Below are positions 12,162-24,069 of a DNA stretch of 64,000 nt, one piece after another; within the stretch, counting starts at the first letter, position 1, and each line of letters opens with the position of its first letter. The DNA is from Anodontia alba. Lineage: Eukaryota; Mollusca; Bivalvia; Lucinida; Lucinidae. Below the pieces are notes generated by a model. That model searched no databases and was not told the DNA's origin. It worked only from the letters and a program-made list of their open reading frames with translations. Made by a program: the position numbers and the translations under genes. The stretch is taken from the NCBI GenBank assembly GCA_964016985.1, contig OZ024826.1, positions 71,249,768-71,313,767 of the forward strand, given 5' to 3'.

Positions 12162-13288
12162 ATAATAATAATAATAATAATAGTTCGTCTGTCATTACTG
12201 ACAATGACCAATCTTAATCATGCGAGAAATGCTCCTGTTTGTGTGTTCTAAGATGGCTGATTAGACCAGTTCTAGCTCTAAACTGTCTGTTGCAGATGGA
12301 ACAACAGAGGTCAGAGCAAGACAGCTCTGTTGGTGATGCCTTAGCTCTGGCTTTGCGCTGTGCACGTTTCAGCTCGGCTTCGCTGATTCTTTTTGGCTCA
12401 TATTCACTAGCACCTCTTCTGATGAGGCCTCGCCACTTTGCTCGGACCGGTGCAATTTGTTACCACGACTCTGTTGGTATATTGAAATCCTTCAGGGAGG
12501 CTTTGAGGGCGTCTTGTACCGCTTCTTCTGGCCACCATGGGAGCATTTGCCCATTTCTAGTTCTCCGTAGAGGATTTTCTTTGGCAAACGTCCCTCAGGC
12601 ATCCTGGTAACATGGCCTGTCCATCTTAATTGTGTCAGTTTCAGAAGAGTATGTACACTCTGCGTCCCTGCCCTTTTCAGGACTTCTGTGTCTGGAATTC
12701 TATCTTGCCACTTAATCTTTAAAAGTTTTCTAAGGCAGCTTGTATGGAAGTGGTTCAATCTTTTGGCGTGCCGTTGGTAAACTGTCCATGCTTCGCCTAC
12801 ATACAACAGTGTTGGCAGCACCACAGCTTAGTAGACTTTCAGCTTTGTGTCAAGCCTGATTCCACTTCGATCCCATACACTACCACGTAGTCGGGCAAAT
12901 GCTGCACTAGCTTTGGCAATCCTGGCATTGACTTCATCATCAATGTGCACGACTCTTGACAATGTGATTCTAAGGTAGGTGAACTTGTCTACCACTTGCA
13001 ATCTTTGAACTTTCACTGTAATGGTGGGCTCCTTGTAAGGCTTGCCAGGTGCTGGTTGATAAACCACCTCGGTCTTTATGATGCTGAATGTGAGGTCATG
13101 GCTGTCACAGGAGTCAGATATTTGATCTACACCCTTTTGCATCTTCTCTTCTGTTGGAGCACCCTTTGCCATGTCATCAGCAAAGAGGAATTCGTCTAGA
13201 ACCTCTGTCTGCACCTTGGATTTGGCTTGCAACTTCTTATGTTAAAAAGCTTCCCATCAAAGCGATACCTAATAGGTATACCAAATAC
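12162..13288 (-). mobile_element. 5'-truncated LINE with RT fragment and C2H2 zinc finger
   Basis: Reading leftward on the minus strand, it opens with IRYRFDGKLFN. It then has the reverse transcriptase active site FLFADD (about 13171-13190) and the family phrases TYLRITLSR, RHAKRLNHFHTSCLRKLL, LRWTGHVTRMPEGRLPKKI and GQKKRYK. A C-terminal zinc finger of form C-x2-C-x12-H-x3-H (CSICNRQF..GLISHLRTH, about 12236-12300) follows. A stop codon comes next, then about 25 bp of 3' sequence and an AAT microsatellite tail at 12162-12181. The copy is dead: a frameshift at about 13248, TAA at about 12825-12827 between KVY and VVLP, a frameshift at about 12513 and a further TAA near 12465. Endonuclease and most of the RT are missing at the 5' end. 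A 12-bp target duplication borders it. Confidence 0.92.
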
Positions 13289-13300
13289 CTAAATGTGGTA
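13289..13300. repeat. Target site duplication of the LINE, right copy
   Basis: CTAAATGTGGTA, directly abutting the truncated 5' end of the LINE. Confidence 0.85.
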
Positions 13301-15060
13301 TGTTCAAGCTAAATACTATTTTCTGTGAACAATAAACAAAATACTTCAAGGTGTTGTGCTATGAAAGGGTTATCCAGCATGCCAAGTGTTTATGGCTTTT
13401 ATTGTCAATATATCAATGGATTTATGATTATTTAAACGCTAGCAAAGCTATTTAGTTATAACATTGTTTTCAGTTAAAAGTTATCGGTGAGCCCAATAAT
13501 ATATTAACAGGCAAAATTATTTATACTGTTAGTCTTTGTTTGTTTCTGAGAGTAATTTTGATGTAAAACGTATGATCTTGATAAGAAAATTTTATTACTT
13601 CGCAGAAGTTTGATTGTACTTGCATGCGCAAGCACGCAGAACCGGTTGGCTATAATGAAATGCTCTCTAAAAGGAATTAACCTTGAGAGCAATGAACGCA
13701 CTCACAAAACTGAAAACAGCTGGTGTCAAGTTTTCTGGGCCAGACAAACTAGTTTAACACCATAAAACTCCAGAACACAATCACAAGCGGGAAATGAAAC
13801 AGTTTTCTGTACCAGTTATTTCAAATGTCAGTTGAATCTGTACGACATAAAAGAATGCATGCCTATTATCAACATAATAAACTCGTTTTCTAAGTTTTAA
13901 GGTCAGTACTTAGTGTCAACCAATGGCTTGAAAATTTTGCTTTAGCAAGGCTAATCGGAACCCGGGTTACATGGTGATTTACTTCACAAACTCAGAAGAA
14001 CTGTTGCTGAGTCTGATTTTCAAAACACTTCAAAAGGATAAGAGACAGATAACAGGATATAAGTTTCATGTTATATGATAAACTGCATGTTTTGTGGTTA
14101 ACCTAATCAAGACTAACAAGTTTGCTGCCCATTTCAATTTCACGATGGTGGGTCGGGCCGGTAATTCAGTGGCGGTTCAATACTAAAGCTTTTCTAGATA
14201 GCTTGTGTCTGACATAATTCGTCTTTGGTCTGGCTCATCGTGGTACTACCAAATCTTTTCTCTGATTACAGTTTGTAGTCGAGCCCTCATCTTCGTTTCA
14301 TCACAGTGTTGTAAAGTTAGTGTATATGTTGTTTTTTTTCTGCGTTAGACCACAATTGAGTTAGGAAACCTCTGTATGGTCCGAATAATTGTGTGTTGCT
14401 GGAACTCTATCAGGATTAAGGACGGGGTTAGGCGTCTATAAGACCAGGTCGCATGGATTTACGATTAATCATTTAACGTTCTGTATGTATGTAACGTTCT
14501 GTATGTTGACCTCTGCTGATGAATTTAATCCTCATCCAGTGCCTTGTGAGGTCAGTTTGCATGATTCTGACCTGTCGTGGATATTTCAACGATAAACATT
14601 CTATATAATTTTGAAGCAAAAAGATATAAGTAAGGGCTGTCGACCGGTTTCTTCCGCGGACGCAGTAATGATCGAGGAAGACACTAGAAGACAAATCTAT
14701 TTTCACCAAATTATCATGACCAGGAACTGCAGGAACCGACCGCTACGTATGTGGATTATGTATTAAATCAAGGGAATCACAATAGCATATTGTGACATTT
14801 ACTGATGCAGAGATAGATAATACAGAAAATGTCCAGGAAAAGTCAGTCAAACCATGACAGACAGCACACACGCCACAAACCAAAGAACAATAAAGGACAG
14901 CTCCCTCTTCCCCAACAATATGCCCAATGCCTAAACAGGATCAATCAAACACAACAATAAGTGCTATAAATCAGTCTCGATATTTTTCTTCATTATTGTC
15001 GGGTTTCTCAATACCTTTACCTTGCCAAAAAAAAACCGTAAACCTTTACCTTGCCAAAAA
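13301..15060. other. No gene recognised; repeat fragments
   Basis: The words near 13672-13730 (CTTGAGAGCAATGAAC, ACTGAAAACAGCTGG) belong to repeat D, also seen at 36000 and 36240. The sequence around 14265-14420 (CAGTTTGTAGTCGAGCC..CATCTT) recurs at about 51845-51990. I see no exon. Confidence 0.45.
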
Positions 15061-15066
15061 AAACCG

Positions 15067-16123
15067 TAACCCTAGCATCGGAAAGATGTACGGCTGAATT
15101 TTTGTATATACAAAGCTTGGATATTGGTTCATACAAACCGCTGTAAAGCAATTCGAAACCAATTGCATTTTGAAGTAATGCATGCATTTTACATGATACT
15201 GGTTTAGAGTTTTGCCAAACAAGTTCTATTAAGCGTATAGTACACATGTATATACTAAAAAGGTATACACCCAACTCGCGATTAATTAATATGTACAGTT
15301 GATGTCTGAATATAGTAGCACTATTTGTTTAAAATTCTTGTCGCATTTTGCAAAACGGCGTGTATTTTATGAAATTTTGATAAACATTTTAGTTTGCGGA
15401 AACTACGTCAAGTATTATGTTTGGTCTTCATACATTCTTACATGGTATAGTTCGTCAACAAAGGTTTTGAAATTATAGACATGAAGAAATGCGCGGCGAT
15501 TCCCATCAACATGCATGTTTAAGACTTCTGTAACTACAATAGAGGGTCCTATACGAACTATTTTCATTGAAAAACCATAGGCACGAACGCCCGAAAGATG
15601 TCTGGTAAAATTTAAAATTTGTCATTCAAAATGATATCACAAAATTTGCAATCAAACGTTTTCGTACAGGTTTATTGTAGCGGCCATATTGATTGAAAAA
15701 TCGAACATTTTTTGTGTTAATCCATTTCTATATATCTTCTAATATAGAATATAGGAAACGGCAGGAGGTTTATTAGAAACGCAGGTTGCATGCGAAATTT
15801 AAGAATTCATGTCAGACAGGAACATGGGGTACTCTCCCTTAAACGTGGGAAACAACCGCTGTGTGACTAGTGACGTCATATTTGCACGAAAAAAAAAACT
15901 TTCTGCTTTCTGTTTTGAGCATTGGTTTTCTCTTTTTATATGATTTAGCCTGAATACACAAGGTTTTGTATACTTAAATTTGTTAAGTATCAACTGGGCC
16001 TCCATAGAAACGTGTGAGTTCTCGCGAAATGCAATGTATGCATATCTGCTATACAGTTGTTTTCTATACAGACATGTGCAGGCTTTCTTCCTAGATCGAA
16101 ATAAATCGTATATGCTAGGGTTA
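15067..16123 (+). mobile_element. Element C, copy 2, uninterrupted (1057 bp)
   Basis: The ends form a perfect 12-bp inverted repeat: TAACCCTAGCAT (15067-15078) and ATGCTAGGGTTA (16112-16123). The body aligns by eye with 5400-5567 plus 7021-7872, including GGTCTTCATACATTCTTAC, CACGAACGCCCGAAAG and TATCAACTGGGCCTCC. No transposase is present. It holds the single ATACAC (15265-15270) that is the empty site for the foldback insertion in copy 1. Confidence 0.8.
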
Positions 16124-16129
16124 GCAAAA

Positions 16130-16440
16130 ATTGAGTACTTGAGTCCGTACTATTAAACACTACCTTACACTTAACTTAATCCATGATCGACAGAAGAAAC
16201 AAAGAAACAACAAAGTCTATTTAACAACTTTTAGTGTTTGTTTAATAATCGTCAAAAATGTCATCCCAGACATAGCATCTGATCGAGCTGGATGTGTAAT
16301 TTGCAATATTTTTTGTTTATCTGTTAGCTTCTATTATATATCTTTTTGGTAGCACTGGATCCAGAAAGGATGCTGAAATGATAGGCGTTAAACTATATGT
16401 TCAGAGTTAACAAATCATTTGCACTGTTAATGATTAACTC
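16130..16440. other. No gene recognised
   Basis: AT-rich spacer before the compound microsatellite. Confidence 0.4.
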
Positions 16441-16441
16441 T

Positions 16442-16551
<110 letters not shown>

Positions 16552-16794
16552 AATTTTAAATGTAAATTGATTAGGCCAACATCCCATGTGGAAGATTCCT
16601 CTGAAGAAAGTCTGGCATAAATTGGTTAATTTAACATCCAGTTACAGCTTATTATTTTGTCATGGCAACAAGGAAATTATGTTTGGTTACCCTGCGGACA
16701 CATTTTCGCAATCAGGTTTGGTTGTCCTATGGGAATCTTATTACGGTCTCTCTGTGATTTGTAACGTATCAGTTATCCATTGTTAAGGAGAATG

Positions 16795-17015
16795 GATCCA
16801 CTTTCAAGGGAGGCAAATGTTATAAAATGGTTTTCTTTGTTTCTGCAACGACATATACTATAAAAGGAAATGATTTTTTGCTCCCCGTGGGAGCAAATTA
16901 TTTCCTTTTAGAGTAGACCGCTTGTCCGAAGGGCGTTGGTGTGCAGGAATGCAAACAGGAAGTCACACAAAAGTTGTCTAACTTGTAAACATGGCAGAAA
17001 ATCTACCAAGTGTAA
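16795..17015 (+). repeat. Repeat E, copy 1 (hairpin plus conserved start-codon block)
   Basis: Order: CTTTCAAGGGAGGCAA, then a hairpin with AAAAGGAAATGATTTTTTGC facing AGCAAATTATTTCCTTTTA, then AACAGGAAGTCACACAA, then ATGGCAGAAAATCTACCA with its ATG at 16991. The same order recurs at 28155-28350 and 61005-61170. Partial copies lie at 49315-49440, 50570-50700 and 58397-58590. Confidence 0.7.
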
Positions 17016-17019
17016 CCAA

Positions 17020-17680
17020 TCCTCTTATCGGAGATTCGTATTTAGCAAGTCTGATGAGGCATGGTAACTGGGACTACCTTAGTTAATATCAGGCCAAGCT
17101 AACGGATGTGATTGTATCAAATTACGTCTAGTAGCATATTCAATCTTGAAGTTGAGTGAATATCTGGTGCAGGACTGCGAATTCAATACACTAAACAGTC
17201 AGTAACTTTAACAATGTTTAAAATAAAAGTAGATTCCCTTATAGAACCATTTAAAGTCACGAGAATGTATTACTATGGCGTTCGCTTTAGTGGAATTGTT
17301 CATGAATACCTCTTTCTTTATTATTATTTCATTATTATCATCATAAGTGAAAGTGGACGACTGATTTTTTCCGCCCTCAAAAATCACAGGGAAAAATGGA
17401 AGTAAACAAACATTTTGACAGACTCTGTCCCTTCTGTTTCGCGAAACGGTAAGCCCGATAACACGGTTACAAACTCAGGCAGAGCAAAGTAATTATATTG
17501 TCTTCATTTAAATGATATGGAATGAGACGATGTATTTTACCTTTTGTGGATCTAAATTTAATAATCTCTGTACAGGAAACTGTACATGTGGCTTAATTAG
17601 ATATCCCGGACCGAACAATTTTGTATAGGTGGATCTGTATCAGGATTAAAGGCAAACGTTGAGCGCTCGTAAAACAGATT
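17020..17680. other. No gene recognised
   Basis: Nothing beyond a frame of about 30 codons running on from the repeat E start codon. Confidence 0.4.
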
Positions 17681-17686
17681 TAACGC

Positions 17687-17757
17687 ACCACCCCACCCCC
17701 CCACCCCACCCCCAACACACACACAACCCTCCTTCCAGCCCCCACCCCACCCCCCCA
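17687..17757. repeat. C-rich low-complexity tract
   Basis: Several runs of four to seven C separated by one or two A, plus a short (CA)n. The complementary strand could form a G-quadruplex. Confidence 0.85.
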
Positions 17758-17759
17758 TT

Positions 17760-18960
17760 TTTGTTGCAGTTTATATTCGTTTGCTTGCTCTTTTTTCGTT
17801 ACAGTGCTGTTCGGTGATGTTGTTTCGTTTTAGTCAACCCTTATCCGGTGTTGGGCTCCATGGTAGTGACCTTTTCCGGGTATCCCGATTTTTGTTTATT
17901 TATCGCATCGATAGCGGTTTGCACAACGAATCTGTTTTACACGTACACATATAAAGCCTAGTCTTTTGTGTTCCACTGGCGGCTTTGATGATATATCGCA
18001 TACTTTTTACACATCACTTACTAAAGGAGAAAGGAGCACGTATTTGCCAGACAATGCATAGGGTACATAAGGTATTAGTGTTTGGAATGTACCACTACAG
18101 TAAACACGAGAACGAAGTTTTGTGAGGTGTAAGGGGTCTTAGATTTCTTTGACATTATCATCAAGTCAAAACGATGTATGTAATAACCTCAAAAAAAGGT
18201 AAGAGAAAAGTCCAGGGAGTGCCACAATCACAAACCGCAGCCGCAGCCCTTCAAATTGCGTATTAAAACTGGCAGCCATGCGTAAAACTACTGTTTTATG
18301 TATAGCAAAAAAACGATCTGTGTACTGATTTAATATTAACTGTAACCGGTCAAACTTCGCTCGCATTCTTAATAAAAAACGATATAAATATTGATATGTC
18401 AACCTAATGATCAGTCCCAAAGTGGGGCTATAATAACACAATTAGAGAAAGAAATCCTTCGTAAATACAGATGAAAATGCTATAAATAATAGACCTGGTT
18501 TTCTGACATTGTTTATGCCCTAATGGCCTCTTACTTCTTGCACTGTTGTCATTTAAGACAATTTGCTTGAAATGCCAAGCAATATTTTTGGTGAAAAACT
18601 ATTGTATCATCAATTTGTTGTCTGCTGAATTTGTCCAGACAGTGCTGTATGTGTAAGTACACGTGTTCATTTTCTTTATGCGGCCTTTAACATGACTTAG
18701 TCGGTTTATAAAATAATCATAAAATACCAAGAACGTTGTTACATTTTGCAGTATTTTAGGCTTGAAAAAAATGAATGAAGTTTTCCTACATGTATTATTG
18801 AGTAGGTAAAAAATCAAACGCAGGAACATTACCAGAATGAAAACGATGTCTGACTTTGGCCTATTTGAAAACAAAGAAGACTATCGATTCACTCAGGACT
18901 AGGAGGCATGAGTTGCATGTGACATAAATGTTCAGTGGCTTCAAAAAGTATTTTGGTGTT
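17760..18960. other. No gene recognised; repeat fragment at 18195-18235
   Basis: The words GTAAGAGAAAAGTCCAGGGA and GTGCCACAATCA near 18195-18235 recur in reverse near 34359-34392. That marks an old dispersed repeat. Confidence 0.4.
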
Positions 18961-18966
18961 GTTTGT

Positions 18967-18967
18967 G

Positions 18968-19008
<41 letters not shown>
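18967..19008. repeat. (GT)n microsatellite
   Basis: About 20 GT units. Confidence 0.95.
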
Positions 19009-19154
19009 GCTTCTAAAGGGCCCTTCTTTCCAGAATCTATTGCTGTAGGTATTAGAAGAAATGCCGTGAGATAAAACAAAATCTTGAGTACCTGTTTGGT
19101 TCTAAATATATCTCTGAAAATTTTGTGCAATCCGACAAACTTTCCTTACCTTCA

Positions 19155-22100
19155 CTTATCATGACAGTACAATAGCTGTATGTACAGAGAGACCTACCTG
19201 TGTTAAAACTGTTATCGTAACTTCCGTTATCGTGTCGATATAACAGCTGTATCTACAGAGATACCTACCTGTGTTAAAACTATATCTGTACCTTCCGGTA
19301 TCGTGTTAGTATAAAAGCTATATCTACAGAGAGACCTACTTGTGTTACTATTATATTTGCATATTCCATTATTGTCTCAGTATAACAGGTCTGCTGTGTC
19401 AAAACTGTATTTGTACCTTCCGTTATAATAGCTGTATCTACAAAGAGACCTATCTGTGTTATCACTGTAGTTGTACCCTCCGATACCATGGCAGTATAAT
19501 ATCTGTATCTACAGAGAGACCATCATGTGTTAAAACTGTATATGTACCTTCCGTAACTATGTCAGTATAATTAATGTATCTACAGAGAGACCTTCATGTT
19601 TTAAAACTGTATTTGTACCCTTCCGTTATCGTACTGTATAAGAAACCCGCCCCCCACCCCCCGCCCCCCCACACCCCACGTTATTGTGTCTGCATAATAA
19701 CTTTATCTACAGAGAGAACTATCTGTGTAAAACTGTAGTTGTACCTTCCGTTATCGTATAACTGATCTATCTACAGAGAGAGAGATAGCTGTGCTAAAAC
19801 TGCATTTGTACCTTCCGTTATCGTGCCAGTATAATAGCTATAACTACTAAGAGAGAACTATCTATGGTCAAATTGTATTTGTACCTCCCGGAATCGTGTC
19901 AGTATAATAACTGTATCTACTGGGAGACATCCCTTTGCTAAAACTGTATTTGCACATTCCGTTATCGTGTCAGTATGATAGCTGTATCCGCAGGGAGACC
20001 ATCCTGTGTAACAACGGTATGTGTACAGCTGTATATACAAACAGACCTACCAAATTTCACACTGTATTTGCACTTTCCATTATCAGGTGTACCAGCAAAG
20101 AGACCTACGTTAAAACTGTATATGTACCTTTCGTCATCATGTCAGTATTATAGCTGCAAGTACAGAGACACCTACTGTGTTAAAACTGTATTTGTACCTT
20201 CCGTTATCGTGTCAGTATAACAGCTGTATCTACAGAGAAACCTAACTGTGTTAAAACTGTATTTGTACTCCCTTCCGTTATCGTGTCAGTATAACAGCTG
20301 TCTACAGAGAGACTTGTATGTTAAAACTGTATTTGTACCTTCCGTTATCGTGTCAGTATAGCTTTTGTATCAACAGAGAGACCTTAATGTGTTAAAACGG
20401 TATTTGTATCTTTCGTTATCGTGTCAGTGTAATAGCTGTATCTACAGAAAGATTTACTTGTGTTTAAAAACTGTATTTGTACATTCCGTTATCGTTTCCA
20501 TGTAACAGCTGTATATGCAGAGAGACCTATTTGTGTCAAAACTGTATTTATACATTCCGTCAATATAACAGCTGTATCTGCAGTGAGACCTACCTGTGTT
20601 AAAACTATGTTTGTACCTTCCTTTATCGTGTCAGTATAATAGCTGTATCTTTAGAGAGAGACATATCTGTGTTGAAACTGTAGATGTACCTTCCGTCATC
20701 GTGTCAGTATAATATCTATATCTACAGAGGCATCAACCTGTGTTAAAACTGTCTTTTTACCTTCTTTTATCAGGTCAGTATAATAGCTTTATCTACCAGG
20801 ATATAACAGCTGTATCTACAAAAAGACCTACCTGTATTAAAAAGGATTTGTACCTTCCCTTATCGTGTCAGTACAAAAGATCTATCTACAGAGAGACCTA
20901 ACTGTGTTAAAACTGTATTTGTACCTTCCGTTATCGTGTCAGTATAACAGTGTTATCTACAGACAGACCTAACTGTGTTGAAACTGTATTTGTACAGTCC
21001 GTTATCGTGTCAGTATAATGGCTGTGTCTGCAGGGAAACCTATCTGTGTGAGAACTATATTTGTACCTTCCCTTATCGTGTCAGTATAAAAGTTGTATCT
21101 ACAGAGAGACCTAACTGTGTTAAAATTGTATTTGTACCTTCCGATATCGTGTCAATATAACAGCTGTATCAACAGAGAGACCTATCTGTTAAAACTATTT
21201 AAACCTTCCGTTATCGTGTCATTATAATAGCTGTAAGTACAGAGAAACTTACCTGTGTTTAAACTGTATTTGTACCTTCCGTTATCGTGTCAGTATAATA
21301 GCTGTATCTACAGAGAGATACCTGTCTTTAAACTTTACTTGAACCTTGCGTTTTCGTCTAACAGCTTTATCTACAGAGAGACCTACCTGTGTTAAAACTG
21401 TATTTGTACTTTGCGTTATCGTATAAGTATAATAGCTGTATCGTGTCAGTATAACATTAGTATCTACAGGAAGATCTGCCTTTGTTAAAACGGCATTTGA
21501 GCCTTCTGTTATCGTGTCATTATAACTGCTGTACCTACAGAGAGGCCTACCTGTTTTGAAACTGTATTTGTACCTTCTTTGATCGTGTCAGTGTAATACC
21601 TGTATCTACAGAGAGATCTGTCTGTGTTATAACTATATTTGTACCTTCCGTTCTCGTGCAGTATATAAGCTGTGCCTACAGAGATACCTATCTGTGTAAA
21701 AACTGTATTTGTACCTTCCGTTATCGTGCCAGTGTAATAGCTATGCCTACAGAGAAACCTGTCTGTTTCCTATCTATGTTAAAACTGTACTTGCACCTTT
21801 CGTGTCAGTATAACAGCTCTATCTACAGAGAGACCTATCCGTATCAATACTGCATTTGTACCTTCGGTTATCGTGTCAGTATGTATGTGTTCACAGAGAG
21901 ACCTAACTGTGTTAAAACTGTTTTTTGTACTTTCCGTTATCGTGTTGGTATAATAGCTGTATCTAAAGAGAGGCATACATGTTTTAAAACTGTATTTGCA
22001 CCTTGTGTTATCGTGTCAGTATGATAGCTATATCTACAGAGAGACCTAACTGTGTTAAAACTGTAGTTGTACATTCCGTTATCGTGTCAGGTTAACAGCT

Positions 22101-22800
22101 GTATCTACAGAGAGACCTATCTGTTAAAACTGTATTTGTAACTTCCGTTATCGTGTCAATATAATAGGTGTACCTACAGAGAAATCTATCTGAGTTAAAA
22201 CTGTATTTGTACCTTCCGGTATCGTGGCACTATGATAGCTGTATTTCCAGAGAGACTTATCTATGTCAACTATGCATTTTACCTTCCGTTATCATGTCAG
22301 TTTAAAATCTGTATCTACAGAGAGACCTACCTGTGTTCACATTGTATTTTCACCTGCCATTATCGTGTCAGTATAGTAGGTCTACAGAGAGACCTAATTC
22401 TGTTCAAACTGTATTTGTACCTTTCGTTATCTAGACAGTATAATAGCTGTATCTAAGAGAGGCCTATCTGTGTTGAAACTCTAATTGTATCTTCTGGTAT
22501 CGAGTCAATATAATAGCTGTATCTACAGAGAGATCTACCTGAGTTAAAACTGTATTTGTATCTTCCGGTATCGTGTCAATATAATAGCTGCATCTACAGA
22601 CAGCAGTGTTAAAACTGTAGTTGTACCTTCCGTTATTGTGTCAGTATAGCTGTATCTACTGAGAGACCTACCTGTGTTATAACTGTATGTGTACCTTCCG
22701 TTATCGCATCAATATAAAAGCTACATCAACTACCTGCGTTAAAACTGTATTTGTACCTTAAGTTATCGTGTCAGTATAGCTGTATTACAGAGAGACCTAC
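19155..22800 (-). repeat. 71-bp satellite, about 50 monomers, adjoining a receptor exon
   Basis: On the plus strand the monomer contains AGCTGTATCTACAGAGAGAC, CTACCTGTGTTAAAACTGTA, TTTGTACCTTCCGTTATCGT and GTCAGTATAAT. Monomers differ by substitutions and small indels. One place (about 19641-19680) has a C-rich insertion. Read on the gene's strand, each monomer is ACAAATACAGTTTTAACACA followed by G|GTAGGT, which is the end of exon 22801-22994 plus its splice donor. Counting by eye, seven monomers besides the genuine junction keep the exact CAG|GTAGGT. One near 21247 has CAG|GTAAGT. Many others read CAG|TTAGGT or CAG|ATAGGT, with the GT lost. The array lies in the receptor gene's intron. Confidence 0.93.
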
Positions 22801-22994
22801 CTGTGTTAAAACTGTATTTGTGGCTGAAGGTGAGCATATAACTAGAAAATTGAAAACTAATTTATGTCTTAAGTCTTTGAGAGCCCACCGCACTACGTCC
22901 GCTGAGGCATTATGTTGTAAATTGTAAGGCCTAATGTCATAAAGATCACGACGTCCCTGAAGATGTTCAATCATCAGCGCAGCTATCTTTGAAC
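22801..22994 (-). CDS. Ionotropic glutamate receptor, amino-terminal domain exon (third recognised)
   Basis: A 194-nt internal exon. Acceptor: a T-rich tract ending TTCTTCAG|GT at 22995-22996. Donor: CACAG|GTAGGT at 22795-22800. It starts with two bases that complete the split glycine codon of exon 29404-29649, then runs 64 codons to a phase-0 end. The peptide includes SKIAALMIEHLQGRRDLYDI, ADVVRWALKDLRH and FNFLVICSPSATNTVLTQ. It fits the second lobe of a kainate/AMPA-type amino-terminal domain: the helix after the W-x-x-V strand, then the 'lLk.lr...fiv.C....t..iL.q' block. In this family the next residues are usually 'A..mGm'; that exon was not found. The last about 22 nt and the donor are shared with the adjoining 71-bp satellite. 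Family assignment is by recall of conserved patterns. Confidence 0.85.
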
Positions 22995-23078
22995 CTGAAG
23001 AAAAAAATATCAGCAAGAGAAATATAAGTAAAGATCCAGACTGTTGAGTTTTCTGTAGCAACATTATTCGAAATCGCT

Positions 23079-23079
<1 letters not shown>

Positions 23080-23124
<45 letters not shown>
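23080..23124. repeat. (AAT)n microsatellite
   Basis: About 15 units, in the intron just upstream of exon 22801-22994. Confidence 0.95.
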
Positions 23125-23220
23125 TTTTTTATTATTACCTGTCTCTTAGATACGCCCTTGATTGTTATATACAAAATATTTGAACATTGATTTGTTGTTG
23201 TTGTTGCTGGTGGTGGTGGT

Positions 23221-23221
<1 letters not shown>

Positions 23222-23269
<48 letters not shown>
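23222..23269. repeat. (GT)n microsatellite
   Basis: 24 GT units, preceded by a short (GGT)n. Confidence 0.95.
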
Positions 23270-23271
<2 letters not shown>

Positions 23272-23279
23272 ATACGGAT

Positions 23280-23815
23280 TACACGAGTATATGTATTATT
23301 TTCATATAAGCCATACATATGAGTTAACCATGTGCGTATATTCTATATTTCCCGGAACACATGCTATTGAATTCTGGCCAAAAGTACAGAATCAAGTTTT
23401 GCTGTAAATGTATAAAATATAGTCGCTGCTTTTTCATATAAAATATATTTGATGCCTTTCTTTTTCTTTGTCTAGAAACTATATTTGATTAGAAAATGTA
23501 TTTAAGTACAATGATATTGAACTTCACTGTTTTCATATAATAAACTAAATGGTGAGTACTTATATTAAACAAGAACCGGTAAAGGCTTCAATGACAAAAC
23601 ACAGCCTTCTCTAGACACCGAATAAGGATTTAATTGCGTGAAATACAAAATAACACTTCGGCGAAACCAGAACAAACAAAGAGGGAACAGACAAGCGAAG
23701 AGAAACTGCCACAGATGTACCCCCTTGGAACTGTCAACTTAAGATCGTTAGGAGAGAGGTGTAAACCTGGTTTTATAAATATCCGACCCTCGCCTTAAGC
23801 CTGATACAATTCCGC
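23280..23815. other. Intronic, nothing recognised
   Basis: It lies between receptor exons. No exon or repeat ends were seen. Confidence 0.4.
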
Positions 23816-24068
23816 CTCACGAAAACATGCCTATATAATTTTGACCCCCTTAAACCCCACTTTTATATAGTAAAACTGGGGTTTACAGGGGTATAAATTA
23901 TTTTTCTTATTTCTGATCAAAAACATAGATTGTGGGTAATCGTTAGAACCGCCTCGTCGAGGCGGTTCTAATGAGTACCCACAATCTATGTTTTGTTTTT
24001 TATCTGAAAATTTTCAGTATTTGGAGGTGAAATTTTCTATACATTTGAATAGGCATGTTTTCGTAATG
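23816..24068 (+). mobile_element. MITE A, copy 1
   Basis: The ends are CTCACGAAAACATGCCTAT and ATAGGCATGTTTTCGTAATG, inverted. Inside are CCCCTTAAACCCCACTTTTA and its partner TAAAACTGGGGTTTACAGGG, then a near-perfect palindrome at 23933-23991 centred on CCGCCTCGTCGAGGCGG. Other copies are at 24757-25023 (same orientation), 56747-57027 and 61365-61608 (opposite). There is no coding capacity. A target duplication is not obvious. Confidence 0.85.
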
Positions 24069-24069
24069 G

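Noticed and set aside
19280..22456. Open frames on both strands inside the satellite
   Set aside because: They are translations of the 71-bp monomer, whose length is not divisible by three. Only the terminal exon is supported as coding.
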